DNA from: Methanobacteriaceae archaeon
GTDB taxonomy: Archaea; Methanobacteriota; Methanobacteria; Methanobacteriales; Methanobacteriaceae
Length of the DNA: 64,000 nt
Reading direction: 5' to 3'
Assembly: GCA_030656015.1 (NCBI GenBank)
Contig: JAUSNX010000001.1
Coordinates: 310,001-374,000, forward strand
This document shows positions 39,479-49,493 of the stretch, piece after piece; within the stretch, counting starts at the first letter, position 1, and each line of letters starts with the position of its first letter. The position numbers were made by a program, and so were the translations under genes. The notes beneath the pieces were generated by a model. It worked only from the letters and a program-made list of their open reading frames with translations, was not told where the DNA came from and searched no databases.

Positions 39479-40167
39479 TATCCTTCCTCCGAATCTTGAC
39501 CATAGAACGGTCTTTTACTCCTTGGGACTATTTTACGGAAGTTATCATATTTTGAATCATCTAATTCAAAACCATAAGAAGGTAAGAGTTCCTTCAATTC
39601 CTTTTTATCTTCCTCGTCTATTTCTTCTATTTTAGCATTTTTTCCCAGGCTCTTAATTTCACCTAGAACGTAAATAGCTCCCCTTATGATAGATTCTCCT
39701 GCATCTTCAGCCAAATCACCCAGGATGATAATTCTACCACCCATCATAAATATACCCGTCATAAATCCAGAATTTCCACCGATAATTACGGTTCCATTCT
39801 TCATTATTTCTCCAGTACGAGATCCAACATCCCTTCGTACCACTACAGTTCCACCATATATTCCCTGACCTACACCATCTCCAGCAGACCCTTCAACAAT
39901 CACTTCGCCCTCAGTCATGTTATCTGCTGGAAACCATCCTGCATTACCATTTATTTTTATACGAGCGTTGTGAGTCATAGTTCCTACAAAGTATCCTGCC
40001 GAACCTTCAATGACTAGTTCCACATCATTTGTAAGGCCAGCAGCAAGGTAATGCTTGGCATCAGGATTTTTCAGGATAATTCTATCATATTCCTGACTCA
40101 TATCCCGTATAGCACGGTTTATTTCCCTGGGAGTTTTTGATTGAGCGTCAATTTCTATTTCCCTCAT
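39478..40167 (-). CDS. gltB3: Glutamate synthase domain 3 subunit (GXGXG beta-helix)
   Basis: C-terminal structural domain of glutamate synthase as a separate protein of 229 residues. A right-handed beta-helix of repeated Gly motifs is plain (IEGSAGYFVG, INGNAGWFPA, VEGSAGDGVGQGIYGG, IGGNSGFMTG). It supports the ammonia channel. I start at the ATG at 40167 behind GAAGGTGATTTA rather than at the upstream ATG at 40191. The protein ends in an acidic linker followed by SKRPFYGQDSEEG. Its stop overlaps the frhB-like start. Confidence 0.9.
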   Translation of the reverse strand: MREIEIDAQSKTPREINRAIRDMSQEYDRIILKNPDAKHYLAAGLTNDVELVIEGSAGYFVGTMTHNARIKINGNAGWFPADNMTEGEVIVEGSAGDGVGQGIYGGTVVVRRDVGSRTGEIMKNGTVIIGGNSGFMTGIFMMGGRIIILGDLAEDAGESIIRGAIYVLGEIKSLGKNAKIEEIDEEDKKELKELLPSYGFELDDSKYDNFRKIVPRSKRPFYGQDSEEG

Positions 40168-40215
40168 TAAATCACCTTCATATATAATCATGCGAATAAT
40201 ATCAAATTTAAATTA

Positions 40216-41133
40216 TTAAATTTCGTAAACCCTAACTTCTCCAGGGGAAATCTGTTCCACATTCTGAGTATCCATTACTTCTCTCAGGGAAACTTCTTCT
40301 GAGGCGATGGCAAATACATCATCGTTTTCAGACATTACTCCCGGACGAAGTCCCAGTTGATCTTTGGCAATTCCTACACCATTAGGAGTCCCTATAATGT
40401 AAGAAAACGGCCCATCCATGTCTTTAACAGATTGTTCCAGAGCTTCTTCTAAAGAATATCCATTGTCCAATTTATCGGCCACATAATGCACAATACATTC
40501 CGTATCATTATTAGTTTCAAATATGTGTCCTTTACGTTCCAGAGGGTCCCTTATTTTCCAGTAGTTAGTTATCTGGCCGTTGTGAACAACAGTTATGTCA
40601 GGTATAATATAGGTCTGGAAAGGGTGGGCGTGATATCTATCTACCAGACTTTCAGTGGAAAATCGAGTGTGGCCAATAGCATGAGTTCCCATTTTTGACC
40701 AGGTGTCATATCTATCCGCAATTTCTAAGACAGAGCCTACATCTTTAATCATTTCAAATGAATGACTACCATTTAGTACCATAACATCTTCCAGTTTGTC
40801 AATATCCATAATCAGGGGTTTTAACTGGGAAAATTCATTCAGAGAAATTTTACATCGATAGATGTTGAAATTTTCCACAGAAGGAATTATTTCTTCAGAT
40901 TTTATAGGGCTAACAAATTCCACTATTTCTTTAACAGATTCAATTAGTCCTGGTCTTTCTTTAACTTCAATATTGAGTAAATACTCGTTATTTTCAAGGC
41001 CTAATCCCCCATATAGAGAAAACCCTGCGGAATCAGGACCTCTGTGTTGTAGAGCATTTAGCATTTTTGTCATGTCGCTTCCCACGGGGTGAAGCTTTTT
41101 ATCTTTATAAACTACGCCTGCAATTCCACACAC
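40216..41133 (-). CDS. gltB1: Glutamate synthase glutaminase subunit (class II amidotransferase)
   Basis: N-terminal nucleophile glutaminase that releases ammonia from glutamine for GltB2, 305 residues. Cys2 in MCGIAGVVY is the nucleophile after Met removal. LQHRGPDSAGFSLYGG, IGHTRFSTES and VVHNGQITNYW complete the Ntn site. Translation starts at a GTG that overlaps the pdxT stop (TAGTG), with AAAGGAGG inside the pdxT end. A 48-base gap separates it from gltB3. Confidence 0.92.
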   Translation of the reverse strand: MCGIAGVVYKDKKLHPVGSDMTKMLNALQHRGPDSAGFSLYGGLGLENNEYLLNIEVKERPGLIESVKEIVEFVSPIKSEEIIPSVENFNIYRCKISLNEFSQLKPLIMDIDKLEDVMVLNGSHSFEMIKDVGSVLEIADRYDTWSKMGTHAIGHTRFSTESLVDRYHAHPFQTYIIPDITVVHNGQITNYWKIRDPLERKGHIFETNNDTECIVHYVADKLDNGYSLEEALEQSVKDMDGPFSYIIGTPNGVGIAKDQLGLRPGVMSENDDVFAIASEEVSLREVMDTQNVEQISPGEVRVYEI

Positions 41134-41699
41134 TATAATACCTCCTTTATAAAGTATTCATGTAATCTAGTATCTTCAGTAAGTTCTGGATGAAATGCCA
41201 GGGCCATATTTTTCCCCTGCTTCACCCCAATAATTATATCATCAATTTTAGAAATTATCTGAACATCCTCCCATACTTTTTCTATGGCCGGGGCTCGGAT
41301 GAAAACTCCAGTATATTTTCCACCTAATATCTCTATTTCTTGCTCAAAAGAATCTTTTTGACGGCCAAAAGCATTTCTTTTGACTCGCATATCCATTAAA
41401 TCTAACAAAGGTTGTTCATAATCAGTTTCTTTAGCCAATAGCACCATTCCAGCACAAGTTCCAAAAACTGGAATCTTATTTTGAATTATAATATCTTTTA
41501 TTCCATTTTCCACCATCAATTTACCAATGACAGTGCTTTCTCCACCAGATATTATTATTCCATTACATTGAGAAGCATCTTCAGCCGTTCTCACATTCAG
41601 TAACTGGTATTCAACTTTCAGATTTTCCAGAGCTTTCTGAGCAATCTGAAAATGCTCTGAAACATCTCCCTGCAAATTTAAGATTCCAATTCGTATCAT
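41133..41699 (-). CDS. pdxT: Pyridoxal 5'-phosphate synthase glutaminase subunit
   Basis: Class I glutaminase that feeds ammonia to PdxS for vitamin B6 synthesis. 188 residues, with GILNLQGDVSEHF at the N-terminus, ISGGESTVIGKL, the nucleophile loop GTCAGMVLLA and the His-Glu pair AFHPEL near the end. It is the first gene of the glutamate synthase operon and is translationally coupled to gltB1. PdxS is not in the window. GAAGGAG precedes the ATG. Confidence 0.94.
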   Translation of the reverse strand: MIRIGILNLQGDVSEHFQIAQKALENLKVEYQLLNVRTAEDASQCNGIIISGGESTVIGKLMVENGIKDIIIQNKIPVFGTCAGMVLLAKETDYEQPLLDLMDMRVKRNAFGRQKDSFEQEIEILGGKYTGVFIRAPAIEKVWEDVQIISKIDDIIIGVKQGKNMALAFHPELTEDTRLHEYFIKEVL

Positions 41700-42233
41700 T
41701 TTTGCTCCTTCACTATTTTTGATGGGTTTTTTATAAGATTATGAATTAGATTTACCTATTATAGTTAAAGATAAGCTGTAATTTTATAAAATCATAATCT
41801 AAGTAATCACATATTATTTAAATAATGATATATAAACCTACCGGAAAATCATTGCCGACTGGAGTTATTTTCTGAATTTTGATTTCTATATTCCAGTATT
41901 AATGTACAATGTTCAGAAATATATTAGTTAAATATAGTATAACTGAACGATGATATAAATATTTGCTTCGATTTTTAAAAATATTTAGTAAACAAAATAA
42001 GTATAAATTATTGTATTTCTAAAGTAATTATACTTAAATTATCATATAACTAAACTAAAAATCAAAAAATAGTAAATTTTTTTAAACATTATTCAAATTA
42101 TATAAAATTATCAAAAAATTAAGGTAATATTCAATCATTTATTAATAAAAATATTATATCCTACATTATGCTCCGATTGTTCCAGAAAAAGTATATTAAT
42201 ATCAAATATACATTAAATAAAAAAAATAAACAA
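41700..42233. other. 534-base intergenic region, pdxT-glt promoter side
   Basis: It contains the likely glt operon promoter (41826-41833) and a moderately GC-containing patch (about 41837-41868). I looked for the NrpR-type GGAA-N6-TTCC nitrogen operator and did not find one. The right half up to the mdh stop is AT-rich and empty. Confidence 0.4.
41826..41833 (-). promoter_or_regulatory. Probable TATA box of the pdxT-glt operon
   Basis: On the minus strand the sequence reads GGTAGGTTTATATATCATT. TTTATATA with a purine-rich element upstream is a standard archaeal promoter. A start about 25 bases downstream would give a leader of roughly 100 bases before pdxT. Confidence 0.5.
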
Positions 42234-43181
42234 TTAAATGTCTGCCGCTTTAAAAACATCGTCAGTCAAAGATTTAACCACATCAGCAGCTTTAAGAAAA
42301 GCTTTAATTTCATAATCACTCATTTTTATGGGAATGATCTCTTCGATACCCTTCGCACCGACTTTAGCAGGTACTCCCAGACATACACCTTTAACGCCCT
42401 CAATTTCACCATCAAGGTATGCGCTAACGGTCAAGATTCTTTTTTGATCATTTAAGATGGTAGTTACAATATTAGAAATTGCATAAGCTGGGCCAAATTC
42501 AGTTGCTCCTTTTCTAATAATTACTTCTTCCCCTGCGCTTTTAACCTTCTCTATAATGTTCCCCATATCAAAATCATGATAATTAGAGAAATATTTGAGT
42601 AAAATACCACCAATAGATGTTGAACTTAAAAGAGGAACCATATTTGCCCCATGTTCTCCAATAACCCTGGATCTTACTTCACTAACATTTATATTGAAGT
42701 GGCGGGCAATGAAAGTTTTAAGACGCAAAGAATCCAGGTGATTACCCAAACCAATAACACGGGTTTTATCCATTCCAGAAGCTTTTAAAGCCACATGAGT
42801 CATTACATCTACAGGATTACTCACTACAAGCAATATAGAATCGGGAGCATATTTAGCAACTGCTTTCGCATATTTTGCAACAATTTTAGCATTGGGAATA
42901 GCCAAGTCCATCCTTGACATACCTTCTTTTCGAGCAATACCTGATGTCAAAACAATAATATTAGAACCAGCCAAATCTTCCAGATTACTAGTTGACTTAA
43001 TATCAACATGAACATCTTTTGCTGCTAAAGCATCATACATGTCCATAGCTTCCCCTTTAATCTTATCTAAACTTTCTTCTCTAGAAACAAGGACCAACTC
43101 TCTAAGTGAATATTCTTCTGCCAAACAAAAGGCAGCAGAACTTCCAACCTTTCCTGAAGCTCCAATTACACTTACTTTCAA
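42234..43181 (-). CDS. mdh: Malate dehydrogenase, LDH-like
   Basis: NAD(P)-dependent malate dehydrogenase of the LDH-like group, 315 residues, which interconverts oxaloacetate and malate in the incomplete reductive TCA pathway of methanogens. It shows the Rossmann start VIGASGKVGSSAAF, substrate Args in ARKEGMSRMDL, VVSNPVDVMTH, GLGNHLDSLRL and the catalytic His in VIGEHGANMVP. The start is TTG at 43181, five bases after AGGTG, with the protein then reading KVSVIGASG. It is not clearly in an operon. Confidence 0.92.
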   Translation of the reverse strand: MKVSVIGASGKVGSSAAFCLAEEYSLRELVLVSREESLDKIKGEAMDMYDALAAKDVHVDIKSTSNLEDLAGSNIIVLTSGIARKEGMSRMDLAIPNAKIVAKYAKAVAKYAPDSILLVVSNPVDVMTHVALKASGMDKTRVIGLGNHLDSLRLKTFIARHFNINVSEVRSRVIGEHGANMVPLLSSTSIGGILLKYFSNYHDFDMGNIIEKVKSAGEEVIIRKGATEFGPAYAISNIVTTILNDQKRILTVSAYLDGEIEGVKGVCLGVPAKVGAKGIEEIIPIKMSDYEIKAFLKAADVVKSLTDDVFKAADI

Positions 43182-43411
43182 ATAAACACCTGTTTAAGTT
43201 AATTACTGTATTATCTATTATTTTTTATTATCTTTAACAAATTGAGATGAGCTAGATATTAATGATGCTCAATGAATAATAGAAATTTATATATTAATCT
43301 TAATTTTCATTTAACCCTGAAAATTGGGTACTTTAAATAAATTAAAAATTCAGAAAGCCATTAAGGCCCAGAATTTAATATAATAAATTAAAATTAAGAT
43401 GATAACCCAAA

Positions 43412-43975
43412 TTAATTATCATCTTTATTCAAATAATTAGAAGCAACTTTTTTAGTATATGTTCCTTCGCCCTTAGCAACTTCTTTTAATGCACTTTCGG
43501 CTTTTTCACCACCAATATTACCTAAAGCCCAGGTAGCACCGCCCCTTACAAATCCACTTTCATCATTTAAAACACCTATTAAAGGCTCAACAGCTCTAGG
43601 GTCTTTTATATTACCTAAAGCCCAAGTGGCTGCACCTCTAACTTTCCAATCATCATCTGAGAGAATATTTATCAAAGGTTCAACTGCATCAGTCCCCATT
43701 TGAGCCAAAGCACCTGAAGCATCTCTGCGAACCCACTTATTATCATCTTTCAAAGTTTTAATCAGGGGTTCAATTGCTTTAGAATCCCCAATGACCCCTA
43801 AAGCCTTAGCAGCACCCATTCTAACATATTTATTCGGACTATCAAGGACATCAATGAGTGGATCAACAGCAGGATTTCCGATTTCTTCTAAAAGTTCAAT
43901 AACCTGCACTCTAACGTGTTCATCATCTTCCTGTAAAGATTCGATGAGTCTAATCACATTTTCTTTTTTCTCCAT
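43412..43975 (-). CDS. HEAT-repeat (PBS-lyase-type) protein
   Basis: 187 residues made of about six HEAT repeats, each near 31 residues with the pattern AVDPLI.VL.D....VR..A..ALG.IGD.KA (for instance NPAVDPLIDVL and DPRAVEPLIGVL). No catalytic motif is present. Such proteins act as scaffolds or partners; in archaea some relate to the phycocyanobilin lyase repeat family by fold only. The ATG at 43975 follows GAGGTGA; an upstream ATG at 43999 lies before that site. Confidence 0.88.
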   Translation of the reverse strand: MEKKENVIRLIESLQEDDEHVRVQVIELLEEIGNPAVDPLIDVLDSPNKYVRMGAAKALGVIGDSKAIEPLIKTLKDDNKWVRRDASGALAQMGTDAVEPLINILSDDDWKVRGAATWALGNIKDPRAVEPLIGVLNDESGFVRGGATWALGNIGGEKAESALKEVAKGEGTYTKKVASNYLNKDDN

Positions 43976-44127
43976 TTTTTCACCTCGATATTTAATCAAT
44001 AAATAATGATATAGTTTAATATTGTATCTTTTTGATAAAAGATTTTTCTATATTGGGCCATCTTTGTAAAGATTTCTACAATAATGATTTCTATTAAAAT
44101 ATAATCAATTCTGCAAAATTTATTTTA

Positions 44128-45132
44128 TTAAATAGAAAGCATCCCAATAAGGTCTTTGGCAACATTTTCTCCATCTTTATATTTAATCTCATGAAATAAG
44201 TTAAAAGAATTTTTAAATAAATCATACATTTCATCTTTTTCATCTAGGACAAAAAATACAGCACCCATCAAAAGCATGGCAATAGCTTTGCCCTTTTTAT
44301 CATTACTTCTTTCAAAGATTTTTCGTGCCTGGCCAAAGTGATTTAAAGCTTGAGCAGTATTTTTATTTTTTAAATCATTATCTCCTATCATTAAATGAAG
44401 AGTAGCTTGCCCTTTAGTATCATCAATTACTTCAGCAGTTAATAAGGCTTCTTTAAGATATTCTATACCCTCATCTTTAGAATCTTTATAATAAATTGAA
44501 TAAATATCAGAATTTTCAAGAAGCATTATTGATTCTTCTAACTTTTTAGCAATCTTTTTCATGGATATTTTATCAGATTTAGAAGAGTTATCAGATTTAG
44601 AAGGGTCATCTAAATTTTCACCCGCAGCATTTATATCCTCAAAGGGTACCTCATCAAAATAATCGTCATCAGCATATTCTTTCTGATCAACTGAATTCTC
44701 TTTTTCATCAAAATCTACTAAATCCAGATCCATGTCCATAGACTCATTTATATGGCCTACTTCATCGATTTTTTCACTCATTTCATCTGCTATTGAAGAG
44801 CCAATACTAGCATAAATTTCCCTTGCTTGTTTAAAATTTCTTAGGGCCATTTCACAGTTTCTAGCAGACAAATATGTATCACCAATAAGATCAAAGGTAT
44901 AAGCTACACCTTCATGATATTTGAGTTTCTTATAGGTATTTAAAGCATCATTAAAGTTTTTTAAAGCATTTTGAAGATCATTTTTTTCCAAATAAATGGC
45001 GCCAATATCAATTAATGTCTCGGCTTCTTTTTCTTGAAACTCATGAAGCTTTTCCTCATAATACTTTATAGAACCCTTTTTACTGCCGGTGAAAACATCC
45101 ATAAATCCCAATATTAACAGAACATCATTCAT
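44128..45132 (-). CDS. TPR-repeat protein
   Basis: About 334 residues with tetratricopeptide repeats at both ends. Residues 40-110 contain IGAIYLEKNDLQNALKNFNDAL and IGDTYLSARNCEMALRNFKQAR; residues 220-330 contain further repeats (IGDNDLKNKNTAQALNHFGQAR). A central acidic, low-complexity linker (about 130-185, Asp/Ser/Glu-rich) separates the halves. GAGATGAT lies before the ATG at 45132. It is probably a protein-protein adaptor in the cytoplasm. Function unknown. Confidence 0.85.
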   Translation of the reverse strand: MNDVLLILGFMDVFTGSKKGSIKYYEEKLHEFQEKEAETLIDIGAIYLEKNDLQNALKNFNDALNTYKKLKYHEGVAYTFDLIGDTYLSARNCEMALRNFKQAREIYASIGSSIADEMSEKIDEVGHINESMDMDLDLVDFDEKENSVDQKEYADDDYFDEVPFEDINAAGENLDDPSKSDNSSKSDKISMKKIAKKLEESIMLLENSDIYSIYYKDSKDEGIEYLKEALLTAEVIDDTKGQATLHLMIGDNDLKNKNTAQALNHFGQARKIFERSNDKKGKAIAMLLMGAVFFVLDEKDEMYDLFKNSFNLFHEIKYKDGENVAKDLIGMLSI

Positions 45133-45499
45133 ATAAATCATCTCTTAATTATAATTCTCGACAGAAAATTTTTTTCGATTATAAGATATAATTAACTTTT
45201 ATAAATTATAATTAATCTATTTTCATGCACTTTAATGAGACTTCCAAACAAAGTTTGCTCGATTCTAATAATTAATCCATCCATTAGAACTTCTTAAACA
45301 TTAAACTAAAAGTAATTCTAGTCATGATATGAAAATATCATATATAAATCCATATCTATTAAAAATAATCCCCCAATAATTATATTATCCAAGAGATATT
45401 ATAATAGAGATATTTAACTTAATTATATTCTTATAAACATATATAATTTACATTTAAAGAACATTATTGTTGATTTTTAAAAAAAATCGGTGCTTTTTC
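45133..45499. other. Divergent promoter region between TPR and AksF-type genes
   Basis: It contains the palindrome ATGATAT-GAAA-ATATCAT (45324-45341) next to a TATA-like CATATATAAAT. The rest is AT-rich with no gene. Confidence 0.45.
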
Positions 45500-46492
45500 A
45501 TGAAAAAAATTACGGTTATAGGTGGAGACGGAATAGGAAAAGAAGTAATAGAAGCCGCTATTTCAGTTTTAAATTCCTTAGAATTGAATTTAGAATACAA
45601 AATAGCTGAAGCAGGAAATGAATGTTTTCAAAAAAATGGAACAAACATACCTGATGAAACAATAAAAATTGCAAAAAAAACTGATGCTACTCTTTTTGGA
45701 GCAGTTACAACTGTCCCTGGACAAAAAAGTGCCATAATAACACTTAGAAAAAATTTAGACCTTTTTGCAAATTTAAGACCAATTAAATCACTTCCAGGAA
45801 TTAAATCCCTATACCCTAACCTGGATTTTGTAATAATTCGAGAAAATACTGAAGGGTTGTATTCTGGATTAGAAGAATACACACCAGAGGGAGCCAATGC
45901 CTCCCGATTAATTACTAAAAATGCTTCAATGCGCATATGCAAATTTGCTTTTGAATATGCTAAAACCAATAATAGAAATAAAGTTACTGCCGTCCATAAA
46001 GCAAATGTACTTAAAAAAACAGACGGCTTGTTCAAAGAATCATTTTACAATACTGCTAAAAATTATCCGGACATAGAATCAAATGATTATTACGTGGATG
46101 CCACGGCCATGTATTTCGTAACAAAGCCCCATATTTTCGATGTAGTGGTTACCACCAATCTTTTTGGAGACATACTCTCGGATGAAGGAGCAGGTTTGGT
46201 AGGTGGGCTTGGAATGACACCTTCCGCAAATATAGGTGAAAATAATGGACTTTTTGAGCCAGTTCATGGTTCAGCACCAGATATTGCGGGTAAAGGAATA
46301 GCTAACCCATCAGGAATGATTTTATCAACCGTTATGATGCTTAAACACCTTGGAGAATTAGAAAGTGCGAATTTGGTTGAAAATTCATTGCTTAAAGTTC
46401 TAAAAGAAGGAAAATTTTTAACACCAGATTTGGGGGGTAACTCCAAAACCATGGAAATAGCCAGAGAAGTTATAAAAAATATTAATATTTAA
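45500..46492 (+). CDS. aksF: Isopropylmalate/homoisocitrate dehydrogenase (AksF/LeuB type)
   Basis: NAD(P)- and Mg-dependent beta-decarboxylating dehydrogenase, about 330 residues. The pattern is typical: VIGGDGIGKEVIE, LRKNLDLFANLRPIKSLPG with the substrate arginines, TTNLFGDILSDEGAGLVGG with metal aspartates, and FEPVHGSAPDIAGKGIANP. Methanogens have two paralogues, LeuB for leucine and AksF for the 2-oxosuberate chain of coenzyme B. Position next to argB and argJ matches my memory of the Methanothermobacter AksF-type gene, but sequence alone does not settle which. ATG at 45500 follows GGTG; the TTG further upstream lacks a site. Confidence 0.82.
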   Translation: MKKITVIGGDGIGKEVIEAAISVLNSLELNLEYKIAEAGNECFQKNGTNIPDETIKIAKKTDATLFGAVTTVPGQKSAIITLRKNLDLFANLRPIKSLPGIKSLYPNLDFVIIRENTEGLYSGLEEYTPEGANASRLITKNASMRICKFAFEYAKTNNRNKVTAVHKANVLKKTDGLFKESFYNTAKNYPDIESNDYYVDATAMYFVTKPHIFDVVVTTNLFGDILSDEGAGLVGGLGMTPSANIGENNGLFEPVHGSAPDIAGKGIANPSGMILSTVMMLKHLGELESANLVENSLLKVLKEGKFLTPDLGGNSKTMEIAREVIKNINI

Positions 46493-46609
46493 TTTTAAAT
46501 TTAGTTTATGATTATTTAAAAAAAAATTTAAAATTTAGATAAAATAAGTTTATTGATTCTCAATTTATTAATTTAATTATTTTAATAAACTAAAAATCAA
46601 ATAACATGA

Positions 46610-47491
46610 TTACTTGGTTATCATAGTCCCTATTCCTTTTTTAGTGAATATTTCCAGTAATATAGAATGTTCTACTCTCCCATCAATAATATGGGCCGAA
46701 GAAACACCTTCTTGTATGGCCTGGATGCAAGTCATAGTTTTAGGAAGCATTCCATCTTTAATAATGCCATCTTTAACCAATTCGCTAATTTCATCAATGC
46801 TTATCTTCTTTATCAGTGATTCTGGATCTTTAGGATCTTCTAAAATTCCAGGCACATCGGTTAAAACTATTAACTTTTCAGCATCTATTTTTGAAGCAAT
46901 ATCACCCGCAACCGTATCTGCATTTAAGTTTAAAGTATTCCCGGTGTTATCCACACCAATAGGAGAAATAATAGGAATATAATTATTATCAGTTAGCATT
47001 TCAATAATCTCGGTATTTATTGATTCTATTTCACCAACCAATCCCAAATCAATCTGTCTTTCTTCACCGGTTTCAATATTTTTAAATACATGAGGTGCTT
47101 TTTTTCGTGCCTTAATAAGTCCACTGTCCTTTCCAGATAATCCTACACCTTTACCACCATGTAAACAAATATTAGATACTATACTAGTATTAATTTTTCC
47201 AACTAAAACCATTTTAACAATTTCCATGGTTTCTTCATCAGTTATACGTAGCCCTTCAATAAATTTAGGTTCTTTACCCATTTTATTCATGGATCTAGAT
47301 ATTTCTGGACCTCCGCCATGTACTACCACCGGTTCCATACCTACATATTTCAAGAGAACTGTATCTCTGGCTGTGGATTCCATGGCCTTTTCATCAATCA
47401 TGGCATGGCCACCATACTTTATCATAATCTTTTTTTCGTGGAATTTTTTAATATAAGGCAGGGCTTCCACCAAAATATTCACTGTTTTCAT
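46610..47491 (-). CDS. argB: Acetylglutamate kinase
   Basis: Phosphorylates N-acetylglutamate in arginine synthesis. 293 residues, with [12 protein letters not shown] near 22, [14 protein letters not shown] near 55, a mid [12 protein letters not shown] motif and [11 protein letters not shown] in the ATP domain. Length and order match the arginine-sensitive amino acid kinase group. TAGGTAT precedes the ATG. It follows argJ on the same strand after 117 bases, so the two may form one transcript. Confidence 0.95.
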   Translation of the reverse strand: MKTVNILVEALPYIKKFHEKKIMIKYGGHAMIDEKAMESTARDTVLLKYVGMEPVVVHGGGPEISRSMNKMGKEPKFIEGLRITDEETMEIVKMVLVGKINTSIVSNICLHGGKGVGLSGKDSGLIKARKKAPHVFKNIETGEERQIDLGLVGEIESINTEIIEMLTDNNYIPIISPIGVDNTGNTLNLNADTVAGDIASKIDAEKLIVLTDVPGILEDPKDPESLIKKISIDEISELVKDGIIKDGMLPKTMTCIQAIQEGVSSAHIIDGRVEHSILLEIFTKKGIGTMITK

Positions 47492-47608
47492 TTAGATACC
47501 TACTATAACAATAATAATTTTATTATGAAATAATTATTATGAAATATAATTAATAATATTTAATCTTTGAATAAGATTCAACACATTTACTGCAAGTTAT
47601 ATCATAAA

Positions 47609-48850
47609 CTATGTTGTATATTCCGCATTAATTTTTACATAATCATAACTTAAATCACAGCCATAAGCCGTGGCCGAGTACTGGCCTAATCCTAAATCAA
47701 CAATAATTTTTATATCCTTGCTTTTCATTATAGCTTCCGCATCAGATAGTTCTTTTGTATTTTCAAAGGCCAACACATTACCTTTATCGACTATTTTAAC
47801 AGTATTTTTATCATCAGATGATGTTTCAATAGTTAATTCATGGTTTGAAAAAGATTTTAATGCTTTTAAAGAAACACTGATAATTTTCTCATCCATTTTG
47901 GCTCCAGAATACCCTGTAGCCGCCACTATACGCCCCCAGTTAGGATCTGCACCGAACAATGCAGTTTTGACTAAAGGAGATTTGGCAATTGATTTAGAAG
48001 CTAAACGAGCATCTTCAATAGACTCTGCATTTTTAATTTCAACTTCCATGAATTTAGTAGCTCCTTCCCCATCTTTGGCCATCATTTTTGCTAGCATCTG
48101 ACAAAGAAAATTCAATGCTTTCTGGAAGTTCTCATCAATCTTTCCAGACTTCCCATTAGCCATTATAACCAACATATCATTGGTACTTTCATCACCATCC
48201 ACTATAACCATATTAAAACTTTGCTCCACTGCCTCTTTAAGAGCTTTATGGAGTTCTTCAGGTGATGCCTTAACATCAGTGGTTATATAAGAAAGCATGG
48301 TCCCCATATTAGGCGCAATCATTCCAGACCCTTTGGTTATACCACCAATTTTAACAACACTACCATCTTCAAGAGTAGTCTCCACTGCAAATTCTTTAGA
48401 AAATGTATCTGTCGTCATTATGGCCTCTGCAGCTCTTAAAGACCCTTCAGGAGTATTTTCTAGAGTTTTTAGAGATTCATCAATTAAAGGATTTATTATT
48501 TCCATAGGCATTTCCCGACCAATTACTCCTGTGGATCCCACCCCTACATCGTCTGAGTCAATTTTTAAAAACTTAGAAACTGTTTTTGCCATTTTAATTG
48601 CATTTGAAATACCATTCTCGCCAGTGAAACAATTTGCATTGCCACTATTGGCCACTATTGCCGAAATATGGCCATTTTCAATTGACTTTTTTGTAATAAT
48701 AACTGGAGCTGCAACTACTTTATTTGATGTGAATACTGCTGAAGCATTACTTTTTTCATTAAAGATGATTCCCACACCATATTTTCCTTTTTGTGCCCCA
48801 GAAGCCAGAACTCCATCAACAGCACAAACACCACCACTAATAATTTTCAT
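47609..48850 (-). CDS. argJ: Glutamate N-acetyltransferase (ornithine acetyltransferase)
   Basis: Moves the acetyl group from N-acetylornithine to glutamate, making the arginine pathway cyclic; it may also use acetyl-CoA. 413 residues. The self-cleavage site lies in [14 protein letters not shown], where Thr becomes the nucleophile of the beta chain (the preceding residue is Gly here rather than the commoner Ala). [28 protein letters not shown] and the C-terminal [18 protein letters not shown] are typical. GGTGA precedes the ATG. Confidence 0.95.
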   Translation of the reverse strand: MKIISGGVCAVDGVLASGAQKGKYGVGIIFNEKSNASAVFTSNKVVAAPVIITKKSIENGHISAIVANSGNANCFTGENGISNAIKMAKTVSKFLKIDSDDVGVGSTGVIGREMPMEIINPLIDESLKTLENTPEGSLRAAEAIMTTDTFSKEFAVETTLEDGSVVKIGGITKGSGMIAPNMGTMLSYITTDVKASPEELHKALKEAVEQSFNMVIVDGDESTNDMLVIMANGKSGKIDENFQKALNFLCQMLAKMMAKDGEGATKFMEVEIKNAESIEDARLASKSIAKSPLVKTALFGADPNWGRIVAATGYSGAKMDEKIISVSLKALKSFSNHELTIETSSDDKNTVKIVDKGNVLAFENTKELSDAEAIMKSKDIKIIVDLGLGQYSATAYGCDLSYDYVKINAEYTT

Positions 48851-49111
48851 GATAAGTCACCAAAATATTTTAAAATTAATAAAAATAAAATTTAATAAAT
48901 TCCATATTTATGAGATTTGAATGATTATATTAATAATTTAAATATATTTAAGCAATTAAAATATTCTAAAACAAGAATATTTAGAATCCAGATTAACAAA
49001 ATCAATAAACATTGAGTAGTAATTATTATTTTAAATAACCTTGAATAACTAATTTTTTTATTTAAAATTAATTTTAATGCTCAATATCATGAAAATATCT
49101 AGTAATTAATC

Positions 49112-49444
49112 TTAATCTGGACTTTCATTATTATTGTTATTAATATTGCCATTATTAGTACTTCCCTTGCTATTCCCACTATTACTATCAGATTTAGTCA
49201 CATAAACCACTTCGGAATCACTGCTCTGAGAATCTTGTGATGGGGAAGTGTTTGAAAGATCTGTAGATTTAGTAGTTGTTATCGGAAAATCCGAACTGTT
49301 TGGCTGACTATAATTGAGTGAAAAAGGAGAAGTGGTATCATTTTGAGAAATACCTATCACTATGCCCACACCAGAGCCACAACCAAATGCAATCAAGGAA
49401 ATTATTAAACCAACAATTATTTTTCCTTCAGTCTCGGGCCTCAT
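49112..49444 (-). CDS. Membrane-anchored Ser/Asn-rich protein
   Basis: 110 residues. One helix (about 8-31, IIVGLIISLIAFGCGSGVGIVIGI) is followed by an unstructured outward tail rich in Ser, Asn, Thr and Asp, ending in an Asn run. TGGAGGTAGC gives a strong start. It lies 49 bases after the palm-domain gene on the same strand, so it is likely the third gene of the NYN operon. No homology is recognised; the tail could be a sensor stalk or a surface linker. Confidence 0.65.
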   Translation of the reverse strand: MRPETEGKIIVGLIISLIAFGCGSGVGIVIGISQNDTTSPFSLNYSQPNSSDFPITTTKSTDLSNTSPSQDSQSSDSEVVYVTKSDSNSGNSKGSTNNGNINNNNNESPD

Positions 49445-49493
49445 GCTACCTCCACATATAAATTTTGTATTTATCTCCTTAAAAAGGTTACCT

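Noticed and set aside
41133-41135. TAG at the end of pdxT as a pyrrolysine codon
   Set aside because: The frame ends at normal PdxT length and gltB1 starts in the same bases; Methanobacteriales are not known to use pyrrolysine.
47549-47626. CxxC-containing frame after argJ on the minus strand (YDITCSKCVESYSKIK)
   Set aside because: No start codon in frame and it is under 30 codons; it may be a remnant but cannot be supported as a gene.
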